Source: Ardenticatenales bacterium (GTDB taxonomy: Bacteria; Chloroflexota; Anaerolineae; Ardenticatenales; Ardenticatenaceae). From it: DNA of 64,000 nucleotides. This document shows, one piece after another, positions 1 to 8,789 of the stretch (its first letter is position 1; each line of letters starts with the position of its first letter). The stretch is taken from the NCBI GenBank assembly GCA_020634795.1, contig JACKAZ010000004.1, positions 1-64,000 of the forward strand, given 5' to 3'. The notes beneath the pieces were generated by a model, which was given only the letters and a program-made list of their open reading frames with translations, was not told where the DNA came from and ran no database searches. The position numbers were made by a program, and so were the translations under genes.

Positions 1-149
1 AAGAAGGCGGCGGCGGCAAGCTCGATCAAAAAGGCAATATCGCTATCCTTTTGGGAAAGATCGACCCCTTCCGTGCGAAACTGTTCGCGGATGATCGCTT
101 GGCGCTGCCGTTGCGACGGCGAAATAATGCTCTGAATTCCTTCTTCCAT
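1..149 (-). CDS. Partial hypothetical protein (N-terminus only)
   Basis: An open frame on the minus strand starts at an ATG at 149 and runs off the left edge without a stop, giving 49 residues beginning MEEGIQSIISPSQRQRQ. A purine-rich GGAAGGA lies about ten bases upstream of the ATG, a reasonable ribosome binding site. The visible part is polar, probably helical, with no signal peptide or recognisable motif. It diverges from the nitroreductase gene at 253, so the roughly 100 bases between should hold both promoters. Function is not identifiable from this fragment. Confidence 0.5.
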   Translation of the reverse strand, partial: MEEGIQSIISPSQRQRQAIIREQFRTEGVDLSQKDSDIAFLIELAAAAF

Positions 150-252
150 GGGAGACCATTCCTTCCAAAGAGTAGTGTGGGCTTGGCGCTGCATTCTACG
201 CATCAACCCTCGATGAGTTGCGCGATTAGGGAACGTGAGAGGATACGATATC

Positions 253-933
253 ATGAGTGATTTGATTTGGCACTCGCACTGGGTCGATGGGGCGGCGCGG
301 CCCGTACCCCGCATGGCCGATCCGCCCGCGGCGTCGCAGTTGCACGCCTTCCTGAGCAGTCGGCGCTCCATCCGCCGCTATCTGGAAGCGCCGCTCTCCG
401 GCGATCTGGTCGCGGCGTTGATTGAGGTGGCGCAACGAGCGCCCTCGGCCCACCACCGCCAGCCGTGGCGCTGGGTCGTCCTTGCCGATCCCGTGCGGCG
501 CCAGCGGCTTGCCGCTGCGATGGGCGAGGCTTGGGCGGTGGATCTCCGCGCGGACGGGGTGGACGACGAGGAGATCGCAAGGCTGCTGCGCCGTTCCGCG
601 CAACGGTTGACCGCCCCGCCCTGCGCGGTGCTGCCCTGTCTGACGATGGAGAACATGGATCGCTACCCCGACCCGACGCGGCAGTTGCGCGAATGGCAGA
701 TGGCGGTGCAGAGCGTGGCGCTGGCCACCCAAACACTGATGTTGGCGGCCCACGCCGTGGGGCTCGGAAGCTGCTGGATCTGCGCCCCCATCTTCTGCCC
801 CGACGTGGTACGCGCCACGCTCGATCTGCCCGAAGCGTGGGAACCCCAGGGCCTCGTCACGCTGGGCTGGCCCGCCGACAACGGCCGCGACCGCCCCCGC
901 CAGCCCGTCGCCCAGACGGTGATCTGGCGCTGA
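253..933 (+). CDS. Nitroreductase family protein, F420-biosynthesis (FbiB C-terminal) type
   Basis: A 226-residue FMN-dependent nitroreductase-fold protein. The N-terminal third has the family signature SSRRSIRRY followed by APSAHHRQPWRW. The Ser-Ala-His-x-Arg-Gln-Pro-Trp pattern is typical of the nitroreductase domain that in actinobacteria forms the C-terminal half of FbiB, which reduces dehydro-F420-0. The C-terminal part has the usual VGLGSCW and LVTLGWP segments. An in-frame ATG at 235 exists, but 253 is preferred because GAGAGGA lies about ten bases upstream. The gene stands alone; no cofE/cofC neighbours are visible, so the F420 link is inferred from sequence style only. A generic nitroreductase is the alternative. 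A repeat block begins six bases after the stop. Confidence 0.85.
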   Translation: MSDLIWHSHWVDGAARPVPRMADPPAASQLHAFLSSRRSIRRYLEAPLSGDLVAALIEVAQRAPSAHHRQPWRWVVLADPVRRQRLAAAMGEAWAVDLRADGVDDEEIARLLRRSAQRLTAPPCAVLPCLTMENMDRYPDPTRQLREWQMAVQSVALATQTLMLAAHAVGLGSCWICAPIFCPDVVRATLDLPEAWEPQGLVTLGWPADNGRDRPRQPVAQTVIWR

Positions 934-938
934 ACGGC

Positions 939-1087
939 AACGCGGAGCAGGGAACGCAGAGCAGGTAACGCAGAGCAATTAACGCAGAGCAGGTAACGCA
1001 GAGCAGGTAACGCAGAGCAACACCCAACTCATTAAACTCATTAAACTCACAAAACTCATTAAACTCCCTAAACTCACCAAACTCCCC
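939..1087. repeat. Composite intergenic tandem repeat (B block then A block)
   Basis: Positions 939-1020 hold repeated units of the form AACGCAGAGCAGGT, with variants AATT for AGGT (called B here). Positions 1024-1087 hold nine-base units AACTCATTA with variants (called A). The junction GCAACACCCAACTC links them. The same B-junction-A arrangement recurs elsewhere in the window in both orientations. There are no unique spacers, so this is not CRISPR. Confidence 0.9.
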
Positions 1088-1180
1088 CCGTTTGGCGATT
1101 GGGGGAATCACGTCATACTTTGCGTGAGTTATCGCTCCTACGTCCAATCTGCGATTGGGCTTGATGGCACGAGGCACCGT

Positions 1181-3337
1181 ATGGACATCCAATGGGACTC
1201 TTTGCCCGCCCCCGTTCGCCAAACGACGAACTTTTTCACCGAGCCGGTCCACTTCTTCCGCACCTACAACCGCGCCTTTCTGCGAGAGGATTTGCTGGCC
1301 GCGCTGACGCTGACGGTCGTCGCGCTACCGCAGGGCATCGCCTTCGCCCTGATCGCGGGTCTTCCGCCGGCGATGGGTCTCTATGCAACGGTCATTGGCT
1401 CCATCGTGGGGGCGCTTTGGGGCTCCTCGGCGCAGGGGACCACGGGCCCCACCTCGGCCCTGTCGCTGCTCGTCGTTTCCAGCTTGGCCGCTTACGCGCA
1501 GCCCGAATCCGCCGCCTTCATCGTGGCGGCGGGACTGATGGCCGTGATGGCCGGGATTCTGCAAATCCTGATGGGCGTGGCGCGGCTCGGCATTTTGGTC
1601 AATTTTGTTTCCGATGCGGTCATTGTCGGCTTTGCCGCCGGGGCGGGAGTCCAGATCGCGGCGGGCGAGCTGCGCCACCTCTTTGGCTTGTCGAGCGGCG
1701 GTACCACGGTCGTGGAGCGTGTCGGCCATGTCCTTGCTAATCTGCAACTGACGAATCCCTACACCCTGGCGGTAGGCGTCGGCACCGTCGTTCTGCTCCT
1801 CTTGTTGAAACGCTACGCCCCCAAGCTACCGGCACCGCTCATTGCGCTGGTGGTGGCAACCCTCGCCCTGCTCTTGTTCAATCTGCCGCAGCATGGGGTG
1901 GATGTGCTCGGCCAACTGCCCAGTTCGCTGCCCCCCTTCACCGCACTCCCCCTCTTCAGCTTGGGGCTGCTCAACGACCTATCGACGGGGGCGTTGGCGG
2001 TCACGGCGATCGGGTTGATCCAGACGATGGCGGTGGCACGCGCCTTTGCGGCGCAGACGGGTGAGCGGTTGGACAGTAACCAAGAATTCGTCGGTCAGGG
2101 GCTGGCGAATATCGCGGCGGGCTTTTTCTCCGGCTACCCCGTCTCTGGCTCCTTCTCCCGCTCTGCCGTCAACTTCGAGGCGGGCGCCCGCAGCAAAATG
2201 TCGGCGCTCTTGTCGGGCATCTTCGTGCTGGTCGCGATGCTGGTGCTGGGGCCGGTCGGCCAATATCTGCCCCGTGCGGCGCTGGCGGGGCTGCTGCTGA
2301 TCGTCGCCTACGGCATGATCGACTATAAGCAGATGGCCCGCATTTTGCGAGGGGCACGTGGCGATGCGCTGATCATGTTCCTCACCTTTTTTGGCACCAT
2401 CTTCCTCTCGATCCAATTCGCCGTTCTCTCGGGGATCCTCGTCTCGCTGGCCTATTACATCCTGAAAACCAGCACCCCCAAGGTCCACGAAGTGCTGCCC
2501 GACGATGAGTTCGAACATTTGGTGCCGGGGCAGGATAAGCCTTCCTGCCCCCAATTGGGCATCATCGAAGTGTTGGGCGATCTTTATTTTGGGGCGGTCA
2601 GCCACGTGGAGGATACGATCCGCAGCTACGCCGACCGCCATCCCTCCCAACTTTATCTGATGCTGCGGATGCGCGACGTCCACCACATCGACATCAGCGG
2701 CATCCACATGTTGGAAGGATTGCTGCGCAGCTATCGTGAGCGGGGCGGCGATATTTTTATGACCCACCTGCGACCCGACGTGCTGGCACGCATGAAGCAA
2801 ACCGGTTTCTACGACAGGATTGGTGCCGACAACATTCTGGACGAAGACAACGCGATCCGCTACATCTTCCAACGCATCATGGATCCAACGATCTGCATTT
2901 ACGAGTGTAATGTGCGCGTCTGGAAGGAATGTCAGAACCTGCCACGTCCCGACTACCATGTCGATCTGATCGACATTCAGATGGTGCCAGAAGTGAGCTT
3001 CGAAACGATCAGTCCGCGTGCCCTGTGGGATCGACTGCACGAGCCGCTACCCCCGATCATCTTGGATGTGCGCGAGGCGCGCGAGTGGAAGCGGGGCCAC
3101 ATCCCGCAAGCCCGTCACCGGCCGCTTTCGGGGCTGTTGGGGCGTAAGGGCGGTTGGGACGATCTGCCGACCTACCGTCCGATCATCTTGGTCGACCGCT
3201 CGGGGCGCCGTAGTCAGCGGTTGGCCGCGCTGATGCAGCCCGAAGGGTATAAAAATCTGACGATCTTGGCGGGCGGAATGCAGGCTTGGGAAAACGAGCA
3301 TCTGTTGGAAGCGGTGGAGAGCGACTATGTGGAGTGA
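1181..3337 (+). CDS. SulP family anion transporter with STAS and rhodanese-like domains
   Basis: A 718-residue inner-membrane secondary transporter of the SulP/SLC26 family (sulfate, bicarbonate or other anions). Residues about 30-440 are the multi-helix transport domain, with the family PQGIAFALIAGLPP segment in the first helices. A STAS domain follows at about 460-570, then the TICIYECNVRVWKEC linker seen in SulP proteins, and a rhodanese-like domain at about 607-713. In that domain the active-site loop reads DRSGRRS, so the catalytic Cys is Asp (about residue 672) and sulfurtransferase activity is unlikely. Start 1181 is chosen over the in-frame ATG at 1124 because GAGG lies six bases upstream. 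The end overlaps glpX by 11 bases, suggesting co-transcription. The substrate cannot be read from sequence. Confidence 0.92.
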   Translation: MDIQWDSLPAPVRQTTNFFTEPVHFFRTYNRAFLREDLLAALTLTVVALPQGIAFALIAGLPPAMGLYATVIGSIVGALWGSSAQGTTGPTSALSLLVVSSLAAYAQPESAAFIVAAGLMAVMAGILQILMGVARLGILVNFVSDAVIVGFAAGAGVQIAAGELRHLFGLSSGGTTVVERVGHVLANLQLTNPYTLAVGVGTVVLLLLLKRYAPKLPAPLIALVVATLALLLFNLPQHGVDVLGQLPSSLPPFTALPLFSLGLLNDLSTGALAVTAIGLIQTMAVARAFAAQTGERLDSNQEFVGQGLANIAAGFFSGYPVSGSFSRSAVNFEAGARSKMSALLSGIFVLVAMLVLGPVGQYLPRAALAGLLLIVAYGMIDYKQMARILRGARGDALIMFLTFFGTIFLSIQFAVLSGILVSLAYYILKTSTPKVHEVLPDDEFEHLVPGQDKPSCPQLGIIEVLGDLYFGAVSHVEDTIRSYADRHPSQLYLMLRMRDVHHIDISGIHMLEGLLRSYRERGGDIFMTHLRPDVLARMKQTGFYDRIGADNILDEDNAIRYIFQRIMDPTICIYECNVRVWKECQNLPRPDYHVDLIDIQMVPEVSFETISPRALWDRLHEPLPPIILDVREAREWKRGHIPQARHRPLSGLLGRKGGWDDLPTYRPIILVDRSGRRSQRLAALMQPEGYKNLTILAGGMQAWENEHLLEAVESDYVE

Positions 3338-4307
3338 TGAAGAGTTTCGGAGTGAGCGCAATCTGGGCTTAGACTTGGTTCGTGCCACGGAGGTGGCTGC
3401 GCTGGCCGCAGGCCGTTGGATGGGCTTGGGCAGCCGCGACAACCCCGACAAAGAGGCGACCGAGGCCATGTTCAATGTGTTGAACCGGCTCTACATGAAG
3501 GGGCATATCGTTGTGGGCGAAAAGGGGAAGGTCGGCTGGGATTCGCCGCTCGATTATGATGCCGCCATCGGAGACGGCGAGGGGGACAAGTTGGATGTGG
3601 TGCTCGACCCGATCGATGGCCGCAGTCTGCTGGCGACCGGCCGTGCGGGGGCGATCTCGGTGGCGGCGGTGGCCCCCAACGGCGCGATGTGGAGCCCGTC
3701 GAACGCGATCTACATGGACAAGATCGTGGTCAATCGCGAAGCCGCCGCCGCGATCGTGCCGGAATGTATGGACGCACCCGCCGCCTGGACGCTGGCGCTG
3801 GTGGCCCGGATCAAGAAGAAGCGCATCCGCGACCTGATCGTCTTTGTGCTGGATCGCCCGCGCCACCGCGATCTGATCGAGGAAATTCGCCGCGCGGGGG
3901 CGCGGGTCATGCTCCGCGCGGACGGCGATGTGCTAGGGGCGCTGCTGGCGGCTTCGCCCGAAAGCAAGGTGGACATCCTGATGGGGGTCGGCGGCGTTCC
4001 GGAGGGGCTGATCTCGGCCTGCGCGGTGCGGGCGTTGGGGGGCGCCATGCTGGGCCGGCTCAACCCGTTACGCGAGCAAGAGGCCGAAGCTGTGGCTGCC
4101 TCCAACTTTGATAGCGAGCGTATCCGCACGGTCGAAGAGATGGTCAGCTCCAACGATATCTACTGTGCCATCACCGGCATCACCGACGGGCCGCTGCTCG
4201 ACGGCGTCAGCTATAAAGGCCACCACGCCATCACCCACTCGCTCATCCTGCGGGGCAAAACCCATTCGCGCCGCTTCATCGACACCGAGCATCGCTTGTT
4301 GGGGTGA
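3327..4307 (+). CDS. glpX: Class II fructose-1,6-bisphosphatase (GlpX family)
   Basis: A 326-residue GlpX-type phosphatase converting fructose 1,6-bisphosphate to fructose 6-phosphate in gluconeogenesis. Family marks are GRWMGLG near residue 30, the metal-binding DPIDGRSL segment near residue 94, IYMDKIVV, the MGVGGVPEG loop and the C-terminal ITHSLILRGKT segment. The second metal-site region reads VGEKGKVGWDS rather than the usual GEGE-DEAP form, so metal coordination there may differ from E. coli GlpX. Length matches the family. The start codon lies inside the end of the upstream transporter gene. pgk and pyk are about 45 kb away in this window. Confidence 0.9.
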   Translation: MWSDEEFRSERNLGLDLVRATEVAALAAGRWMGLGSRDNPDKEATEAMFNVLNRLYMKGHIVVGEKGKVGWDSPLDYDAAIGDGEGDKLDVVLDPIDGRSLLATGRAGAISVAAVAPNGAMWSPSNAIYMDKIVVNREAAAAIVPECMDAPAAWTLALVARIKKKRIRDLIVFVLDRPRHRDLIEEIRRAGARVMLRADGDVLGALLAASPESKVDILMGVGGVPEGLISACAVRALGGAMLGRLNPLREQEAEAVAASNFDSERIRTVEEMVSSNDIYCAITGITDGPLLDGVSYKGHHAITHSLILRGKTHSRRFIDTEHRLLG

Positions 4308-4462
4308 GGGTGGTATGGGTGGGGCGGAGCTTAGGGCGCTGAAGGGGATAGGCATGATCACACAGCGTGCTGAAACAGTTTCCGAGCATTCCCCACGCAC
4401 CCCCATCAAATGTCGCATCCACACCCCCCTCTCCAACCGTCCTGCCCAAAAAGGCACGCCGC

Positions 4463-4747
4463 TCACGGTGGAAAGTGCCACCTTCCGATGGGGTTGACGA
4501 TGGGGTTGGCGGGCAGCACGAGGCAGCGCGTCGTCGGCTGGTCGAGGACCGGCGGGCGGTAGCTGAGGATGGGGGATTGGGCCACGAGCCAGAGCTTGCC
4601 TTCGTACTCGCCCAAGCACAGATCGGTGGGCAACCCTTGTGGCCCCATGGGCATCTGCCTTGCCCGCACATCGAGCAGGGCCGCGCAGAGCAACGTGAGC
4701 AGGGCAATGCTCACCACGGCCAGCACCGCGCGACGCATCGAGTTCAT
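4463..4747 (-). CDS. Small membrane-anchored hypothetical protein
   Basis: A 94-residue protein. Residues about 4-20 form a hydrophobic helix (RRAVLAVVSIALLTLL) that acts as a signal anchor or uncleaved signal; the rest is a short polar domain with two Cys residues. No family was recognised. The ATG overlaps the stop codon of the HAD phosphatase gene as ATGA (4744-4747), so translation is probably coupled to it. A longer frame reaching 4828 exists but would lie inside the upstream gene. The roughly 155 bases between this stop and glpX carry no other gene. Confidence 0.6.
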   Translation of the reverse strand: MNSMRRAVLAVVSIALLTLLCAALLDVRARQMPMGPQGLPTDLCLGEYEGKLWLVAQSPILSYRPPVLDQPTTRCLVLPANPIVNPIGRWHFPP

Positions 4748-5838
4748 CCGTTGCTTGGCGCGGTGAGCGCAAGGATATAGCGGTTGAGCGTTTCGCGCGC
4801 GGCGGCCAGCGCTTGCATCAGCGGCCATCGGCCCGCAAAGTCGTCGGCGCTATCAGGGGCCAAGATGCGAGCAAAGGGGTCGCTGGCCGTCGGCTGGCCC
4901 GCTTCTAAGGTATCGGGCCAGTGGGGGGCAAAGCGCTCGGCCCAGCGCGGCTCGTACGCCGCCAACAAGCTTTCGCGGGCGGCGGCGTGGGCGTGCCGTT
5001 CCGCTGCCGTCGCACGGCCCCGCTTGCTCACCGCCACCATCACCGTTTCCACCACGTCCCACGCCGCCACGAACCGCTCGATCTCCTCGACGTGGGCGGC
5101 ATCCTGCATCGACCGAAGAAAATCGGTGTAAGGATTGACGCTCTGCACCCCCAAGCGTTCGGGCAGCAGCGCTTCCATCTCCGCGACCGAATCAAGCACC
5201 ACATCCGCACCCGCAGCGCGCAACTCGGCGGCGGTGGCGAAACCGGTCAGCACGCCCAGCGCTTGAGCGCCCGCCCGTTTGCCGCTTTCCATGTCGACCG
5301 GCATATCACCAACCATCAGCACCCGTTCCGGCGGAATTTGAAGCAGGCGCGCCGTGCGGCGCACCGCTTCGGGATGGGGCTTGAAGCGCCAGATATCCTG
5401 GCGGGTGGTGACCGCGCTGAAATAGTCGCGCAGCCCGTTGTCGTCCAAGAAGCCGTAGGCTTCGCGGCGGGCGCGGTTGGTCAGCACTCCCAGCGCATAG
5501 CGTGGCTGTAGCCGCGCCAAAAGCGCGGGCACGCCATCGATGGGATGCAGATCGCCGAGCGTGCCGATGCCTTTCGCGGCGCGGCCACGATCGACCCACG
5601 GGCGAAGCAGGGTCATCAGCCCCGTGCGATCCATGATCGCCAGCAGGTAGTTGGTCGGCGTTTCGCTCAACACGAAGAGCCGCCGCGCCAGCGCCTGCGG
5701 GTCGCGATCAGGCAGCACGGGGGCCAGCGGCGCGAGCCAACGGGCCAAGCCGCCCCCCTTCTGCCCCCCGCGCAACTGCATCAGCGTGCCATCCAAGTCG
5801 AAGACAATCGCGTCGATTCGTTCAGGATCAAGGGCCAT
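4744..5838 (-). CDS. HAD-superfamily phosphatase with C-terminal extension
   Basis: A 364-residue cytoplasmic hydrolase. HAD motif I is FDLDGTL (Asp14, Asp16), motif II lies around VLTNRARR, motif III is the Lys in FKPHPEA, and motif IV is VGDMPVDMESG, as in Gph/phosphoglycolate-phosphatase-like proteins. The HAD core ends near residue 230. The remaining roughly 135 residues, beginning near NPYTDFLRSM, form a mostly helical extension not typical of Gph and not recognised. Start 5838 is chosen because the upstream frame (to 5952) is low-quality sequence. The gene is divergent from tag and coupled downstream to a small membrane protein. The substrate is unknown. Confidence 0.82.
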   Translation of the reverse strand: MALDPERIDAIVFDLDGTLMQLRGGQKGGGLARWLAPLAPVLPDRDPQALARRLFVLSETPTNYLLAIMDRTGLMTLLRPWVDRGRAAKGIGTLGDLHPIDGVPALLARLQPRYALGVLTNRARREAYGFLDDNGLRDYFSAVTTRQDIWRFKPHPEAVRRTARLLQIPPERVLMVGDMPVDMESGKRAGAQALGVLTGFATAAELRAAGADVVLDSVAEMEALLPERLGVQSVNPYTDFLRSMQDAAHVEEIERFVAAWDVVETVMVAVSKRGRATAAERHAHAAARESLLAAYEPRWAERFAPHWPDTLEAGQPTASDPFARILAPDSADDFAGRWPLMQALAAARETLNRYILALTAPSNG

Positions 5839-6071
5839 GTTTGCTATGATTGCGTGTCGTGATTTCTTTTGGGACGAAATTGGAATTGAGGCGCGGCGGG
5901 GAATCGGGTGAGTGGCGAATCGCGCATGGGGTGATGTCGGCTTGCGTATCACCTTGCCACCCTTGTCTCTCGCCTTTCGCTTTCACGCCGTTCGTTTTCT
6001 GCGTTGAAATCGTGCCAACGTTCGGATCGTTTGAAGATTGTACGTCAAGATCAGCGAGGGATGAAGGCCGA

Positions 6072-6608
6072 ATGAGTGGTTATTGCCAGAGCGCACCGGG
6101 CCACCCGTTCCACGGGCCGTACCACGATGCGGTTTACGGTTTTCCGCTGACGGACGATAATCGGCTCTTCGAGCGGTTGGTGCTGGAAATCAATCAAGCG
6201 GGGCTGTCGTGGTTGACGATCTTGAAGAAGCAGGCGGGCTTTCGCCGTGCCTACGATGGCTTCGACATCGCTACCGTCGCGGCCTATGGCGAGGCGGAGC
6301 GAGCGCGCCTTTTGGCCGATGCGGGGATCATTCGCAACCGGCTGAAAGTCGATGCCGCGATCTACAATGCCCAACAGATCACGGCCTTGCAGCGCTCTCA
6401 CGGCACCTTTGCGGCATGGCTGGACGCGCATCATCCACAGCGCAAAACGGCTTGGGTGGCGCTCTTTAAGCGCACCTTCCGCTTCACGGGCGGCGAAATC
6501 ACGGGCGAATTCCTGATGAGCACCGGCTATCTGCCGGGCGCTCACGATCCCGAGTGCCCGGTCTTTGCCAAGATTGCCGCCCTCGACCCGCCGTGGATGC
6601 AGCGTTAA
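6072..6608 (+). CDS. tag: DNA-3-methyladenine glycosylase I
   Basis: A 178-residue base-excision repair enzyme that removes 3-methyladenine from DNA. The Tag zinc site appears conserved: a Cys near the N-terminus (GYCQSAP), a His in the following segment and the C-terminal HDPEC (His-x3-Cys). The core NQAGLSWLTILKKQAGFRRAYDGF region matches the family helix-hairpin-helix area. The start at 6072 is supported by GAGGGATGAAGG immediately upstream; the longer open frame back to 5850 reads as non-coding. It is divergent from the HAD gene. A recognised family with no odd features beyond slightly unusual N-terminal wording. Confidence 0.88.
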   Translation: MSGYCQSAPGHPFHGPYHDAVYGFPLTDDNRLFERLVLEINQAGLSWLTILKKQAGFRRAYDGFDIATVAAYGEAERARLLADAGIIRNRLKVDAAIYNAQQITALQRSHGTFAAWLDAHHPQRKTAWVALFKRTFRFTGGEITGEFLMSTGYLPGAHDPECPVFAKIAALDPPWMQR

Positions 6609-6760
6609 TAGCGAATCGGCCATGGGATGATGTAATGCCGCCTATCAACGCTCCCCCGTTGGGGATCGAGGTTCGGTAACGGTTGCCTCTTCGTCCCTTC
6701 CCGCTTCCTCCAATTTTTCCCCGTTCCAACGTTTATCTATCTCTCCAGAAGGAACCGCTC

Positions 6761-7450
6761 ATGTCTAACGACCCTACGATCTCCATCACTGTTCGCCTCT
6801 TCGCCAGCTATCGCGAAGCGGTGGGACAGCGCGAGCTTGATATGGCGCTGCCTGTCGGTGCCACGGTGGCCACGGTATGGCAGCGGTTGGCAGCGGACTA
6901 TGCGGGACTGCGCCCCTTTTCCGGGACGGTGGTGGGGGTGGTAAACAATGCGTATGTGTCGTTGGATCAGGCGCTGCACCCGGGTGACGAGGTGGCCTTC
7001 CTGCCGCCCGTGGCGGGCGGCGACCACTTCGCCATCGTCGAGGGGCCGATCGACGAAGCGGCGCTGCGGGCGGCGGTGGCCGATCCGGGGGCGGGGGCGA
7101 TTCTCACGTTCTTGGGCGTGACGCGGGACGAGACGGCCGGGCGCGCGGTCTCCCACTTGGAGTACGAGGCCTTCACCGCGCTGGCCGAGCGCCAAATGGC
7201 GGCGCTGGCGGCAGAGCTACGGCAACGCTGGCCCAGCGTGCGTGGCGTAGCGCTGGTTCATCGCGTCGGTCGGTTGGCGATCGGCGAGGCCAGCATCGGG
7301 ATCGCGGTCAGCACGCCGCACCGCGCCGACGCCTTCGCTGCTTGCCGCTACGCGATCGATCGCGCCAAACAACAGCTCCCCATCTGGAAGAAAGAGGTCT
7401 GGGCTGACGGCGAAAGCTGGATCGAGGAAGGACCGGGAGGCGGAATTTGA
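6761..7450 (+). CDS. Fused molybdopterin synthase, MoaD-MoaE
   Basis: A 229-residue protein joining both molybdopterin synthase subunits, which convert precursor Z (cPMP) to molybdopterin. Residues 1-87 are a MoaD ubiquitin-like domain ending in Gly86-Gly87 (PPVAGG). MoaE begins immediately after it (DHFAIVEGPID) and carries HRVGRLAIGEASI and the active-site RAKQQLPIWKKE segment near the C-terminus. The MoaD C-terminal glycine normally has to be free for thiocarboxylation, so the fusion implies proteolytic release, as proposed for MoaX of Mycobacterium tuberculosis. Start 6761 is supported by AGAAGGA nine bases upstream. It stands alone; no other moa gene is in the window. Confidence 0.9.
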   Translation: MSNDPTISITVRLFASYREAVGQRELDMALPVGATVATVWQRLAADYAGLRPFSGTVVGVVNNAYVSLDQALHPGDEVAFLPPVAGGDHFAIVEGPIDEAALRAAVADPGAGAILTFLGVTRDETAGRAVSHLEYEAFTALAERQMAALAAELRQRWPSVRGVALVHRVGRLAIGEASIGIAVSTPHRADAFAACRYAIDRAKQQLPIWKKEVWADGESWIEEGPGGGI

Positions 7451-7583
7451 CGGAGAACCATCCGCCGTTGATCAGGGCAGGCTCCAAAGGCAGCACGCAG
7501 AACAGGTAGAACGGTTCCAGCAGCCTCCGTTGGAACTACCACGCCACTCTAAAGGACTTGACACCCCTACAGCCGTACCCCGC

Positions 7584-8789
7584 TCACGCCTCCCGGTGGT
7601 TGCCCTGCTCGACGTGAATCAGGCGGGCGGCTGCTTGCAAGACGGGGGTGATGTTGTTGAGGTCGGCGGTGGTCAGGAAAACCTGTTCGTATTGGGCGAG
7701 CAGGGTCGCCATGTCGCGGCGGCGGTGGTCATCCAGTTCACTCATCACATCGTCCAACAGCAGGATCGGTGAATCGCCGCGCTTTTCCTCGATGTAAGCC
7801 ACTTCGCTGAGCTTCAGGGTGAGCGCGGCGGTGCGCTGCTGACCCCGCGAACCGTAGTCCGTCATGTCGACGCCATCGACCAAGAAGCGGACATCGTCGC
7901 GATGCGGCCCCACCAGCGTCATGCCGCGTGCCAATTCATCGCGGCGGCGACGCTTCAGCGTGGCCCGGAAGCGTTGCATCACTTCGCCCAACGTCAGGAT
8001 GCCCCCCTCGCGCAGCAGGCCGCTCCCCATGTCCAGCGACAGTTGGTGGGAGGCGTGATGACCCAAGTCGATGCGCGGCAGGTAGGCCAAACGTAGGTGC
8101 TCACGGTAGTTGGTTAGCCGCCCGTGGATGGTGTTCGCCAGCTCGTCCAACCGCGCCAACACCTGCTGTCGGCGCAACGTCAGAAAGGCCCCATGTTCCA
8201 CCAGCCGGTCGTCCCAGATTTCCAGCAGTGCCTCGGCCTCTTTGGGGCGCACGCCCTGCTCGCTGAGTGCCCGCAGGTGGGCGTTGCGCTGCGTCAGCAC
8301 CTCGTCGTATTCCCCCAACACGCGATAATAGCTGCTGTCGATCTGCGAAATGGTGCTGTCGAGGTAGCGTCGCCGCAGGTTGGGGCCGCTGGCGATCAGG
8401 TCGATATCTTCCGGCAAGAAGAGCACCACGTTGATCTGCCCCACGTAGTCGTAGATTCGCTGCGCCACGCCGTTCCATTCGATCCGCTTTTGGGAGCGGT
8501 TGTTCTGCACGGCAAGGGTCAGGGTGGCGCGCTGTGGGCCGTCGTTGCGGTGGACGGTCGCGTCGAGCTGGGCGTAGGAGAGCAGATCGTCGGCGGCATC
8601 GAAGTGGACGAGTTGGCGGTCGTGGCGTGCGTGCGAGGCGGTCGCGGTCGAAAGGTAGTAGACCGCCTCCAAGAAGCTGGTTTTGCCTTGGGCGTTGTCG
8701 CCATGCAAGATGATAATGCCCGGCGCGAACTGGCTGTCGAGCCGGACGTAGTTACGAAAGTTGATCAGGCGCAGCGATTCGAGGTACAT
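7584..8789 (-). CDS. recF: DNA replication and repair protein RecF
   Basis: A 401-residue SMC-like ATPase that helps load RecA at gaps with RecO/RecR. It has the N-terminal RecF wording (LESLRLINFRNY), a Walker A GDNAQGKT at residues 30-37, the ABC signature region YGSRGQQRTAAL and Walker B LLLDDVMSELD. Length is slightly above the usual 360-390. It is not next to dnaA/dnaN here, so this is not the classical origin cluster. About 130 bases separate its end from moaDE, with no clear terminator. Confidence 0.95.
   Translation of the reverse strand: MYLESLRLINFRNYVRLDSQFAPGIIILHGDNAQGKTSFLEAVYYLSTATASHARHDRQLVHFDAADDLLSYAQLDATVHRNDGPQRATLTLAVQNNRSQKRIEWNGVAQRIYDYVGQINVVLFLPEDIDLIASGPNLRRRYLDSTISQIDSSYYRVLGEYDEVLTQRNAHLRALSEQGVRPKEAEALLEIWDDRLVEHGAFLTLRRQQVLARLDELANTIHGRLTNYREHLRLAYLPRIDLGHHASHQLSLDMGSGLLREGGILTLGEVMQRFRATLKRRRRDELARGMTLVGPHRDDVRFLVDGVDMTDYGSRGQQRTAALTLKLSEVAYIEEKRGDSPILLLDDVMSELDDHRRRDMATLLAQYEQVFLTTADLNNITPVLQAAARLIHVEQGNHREA

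Noticed and set aside
1979..3040. A 353-codon open frame antisense to the SulP gene
   Set aside because: Shadow frame; the plus strand has unmistakable transporter, STAS and rhodanese features.
6609..6760. Molybdenum cofactor riboswitch before moaDE
   Set aside because: The 150-base leader shows no convincing conserved stem set.
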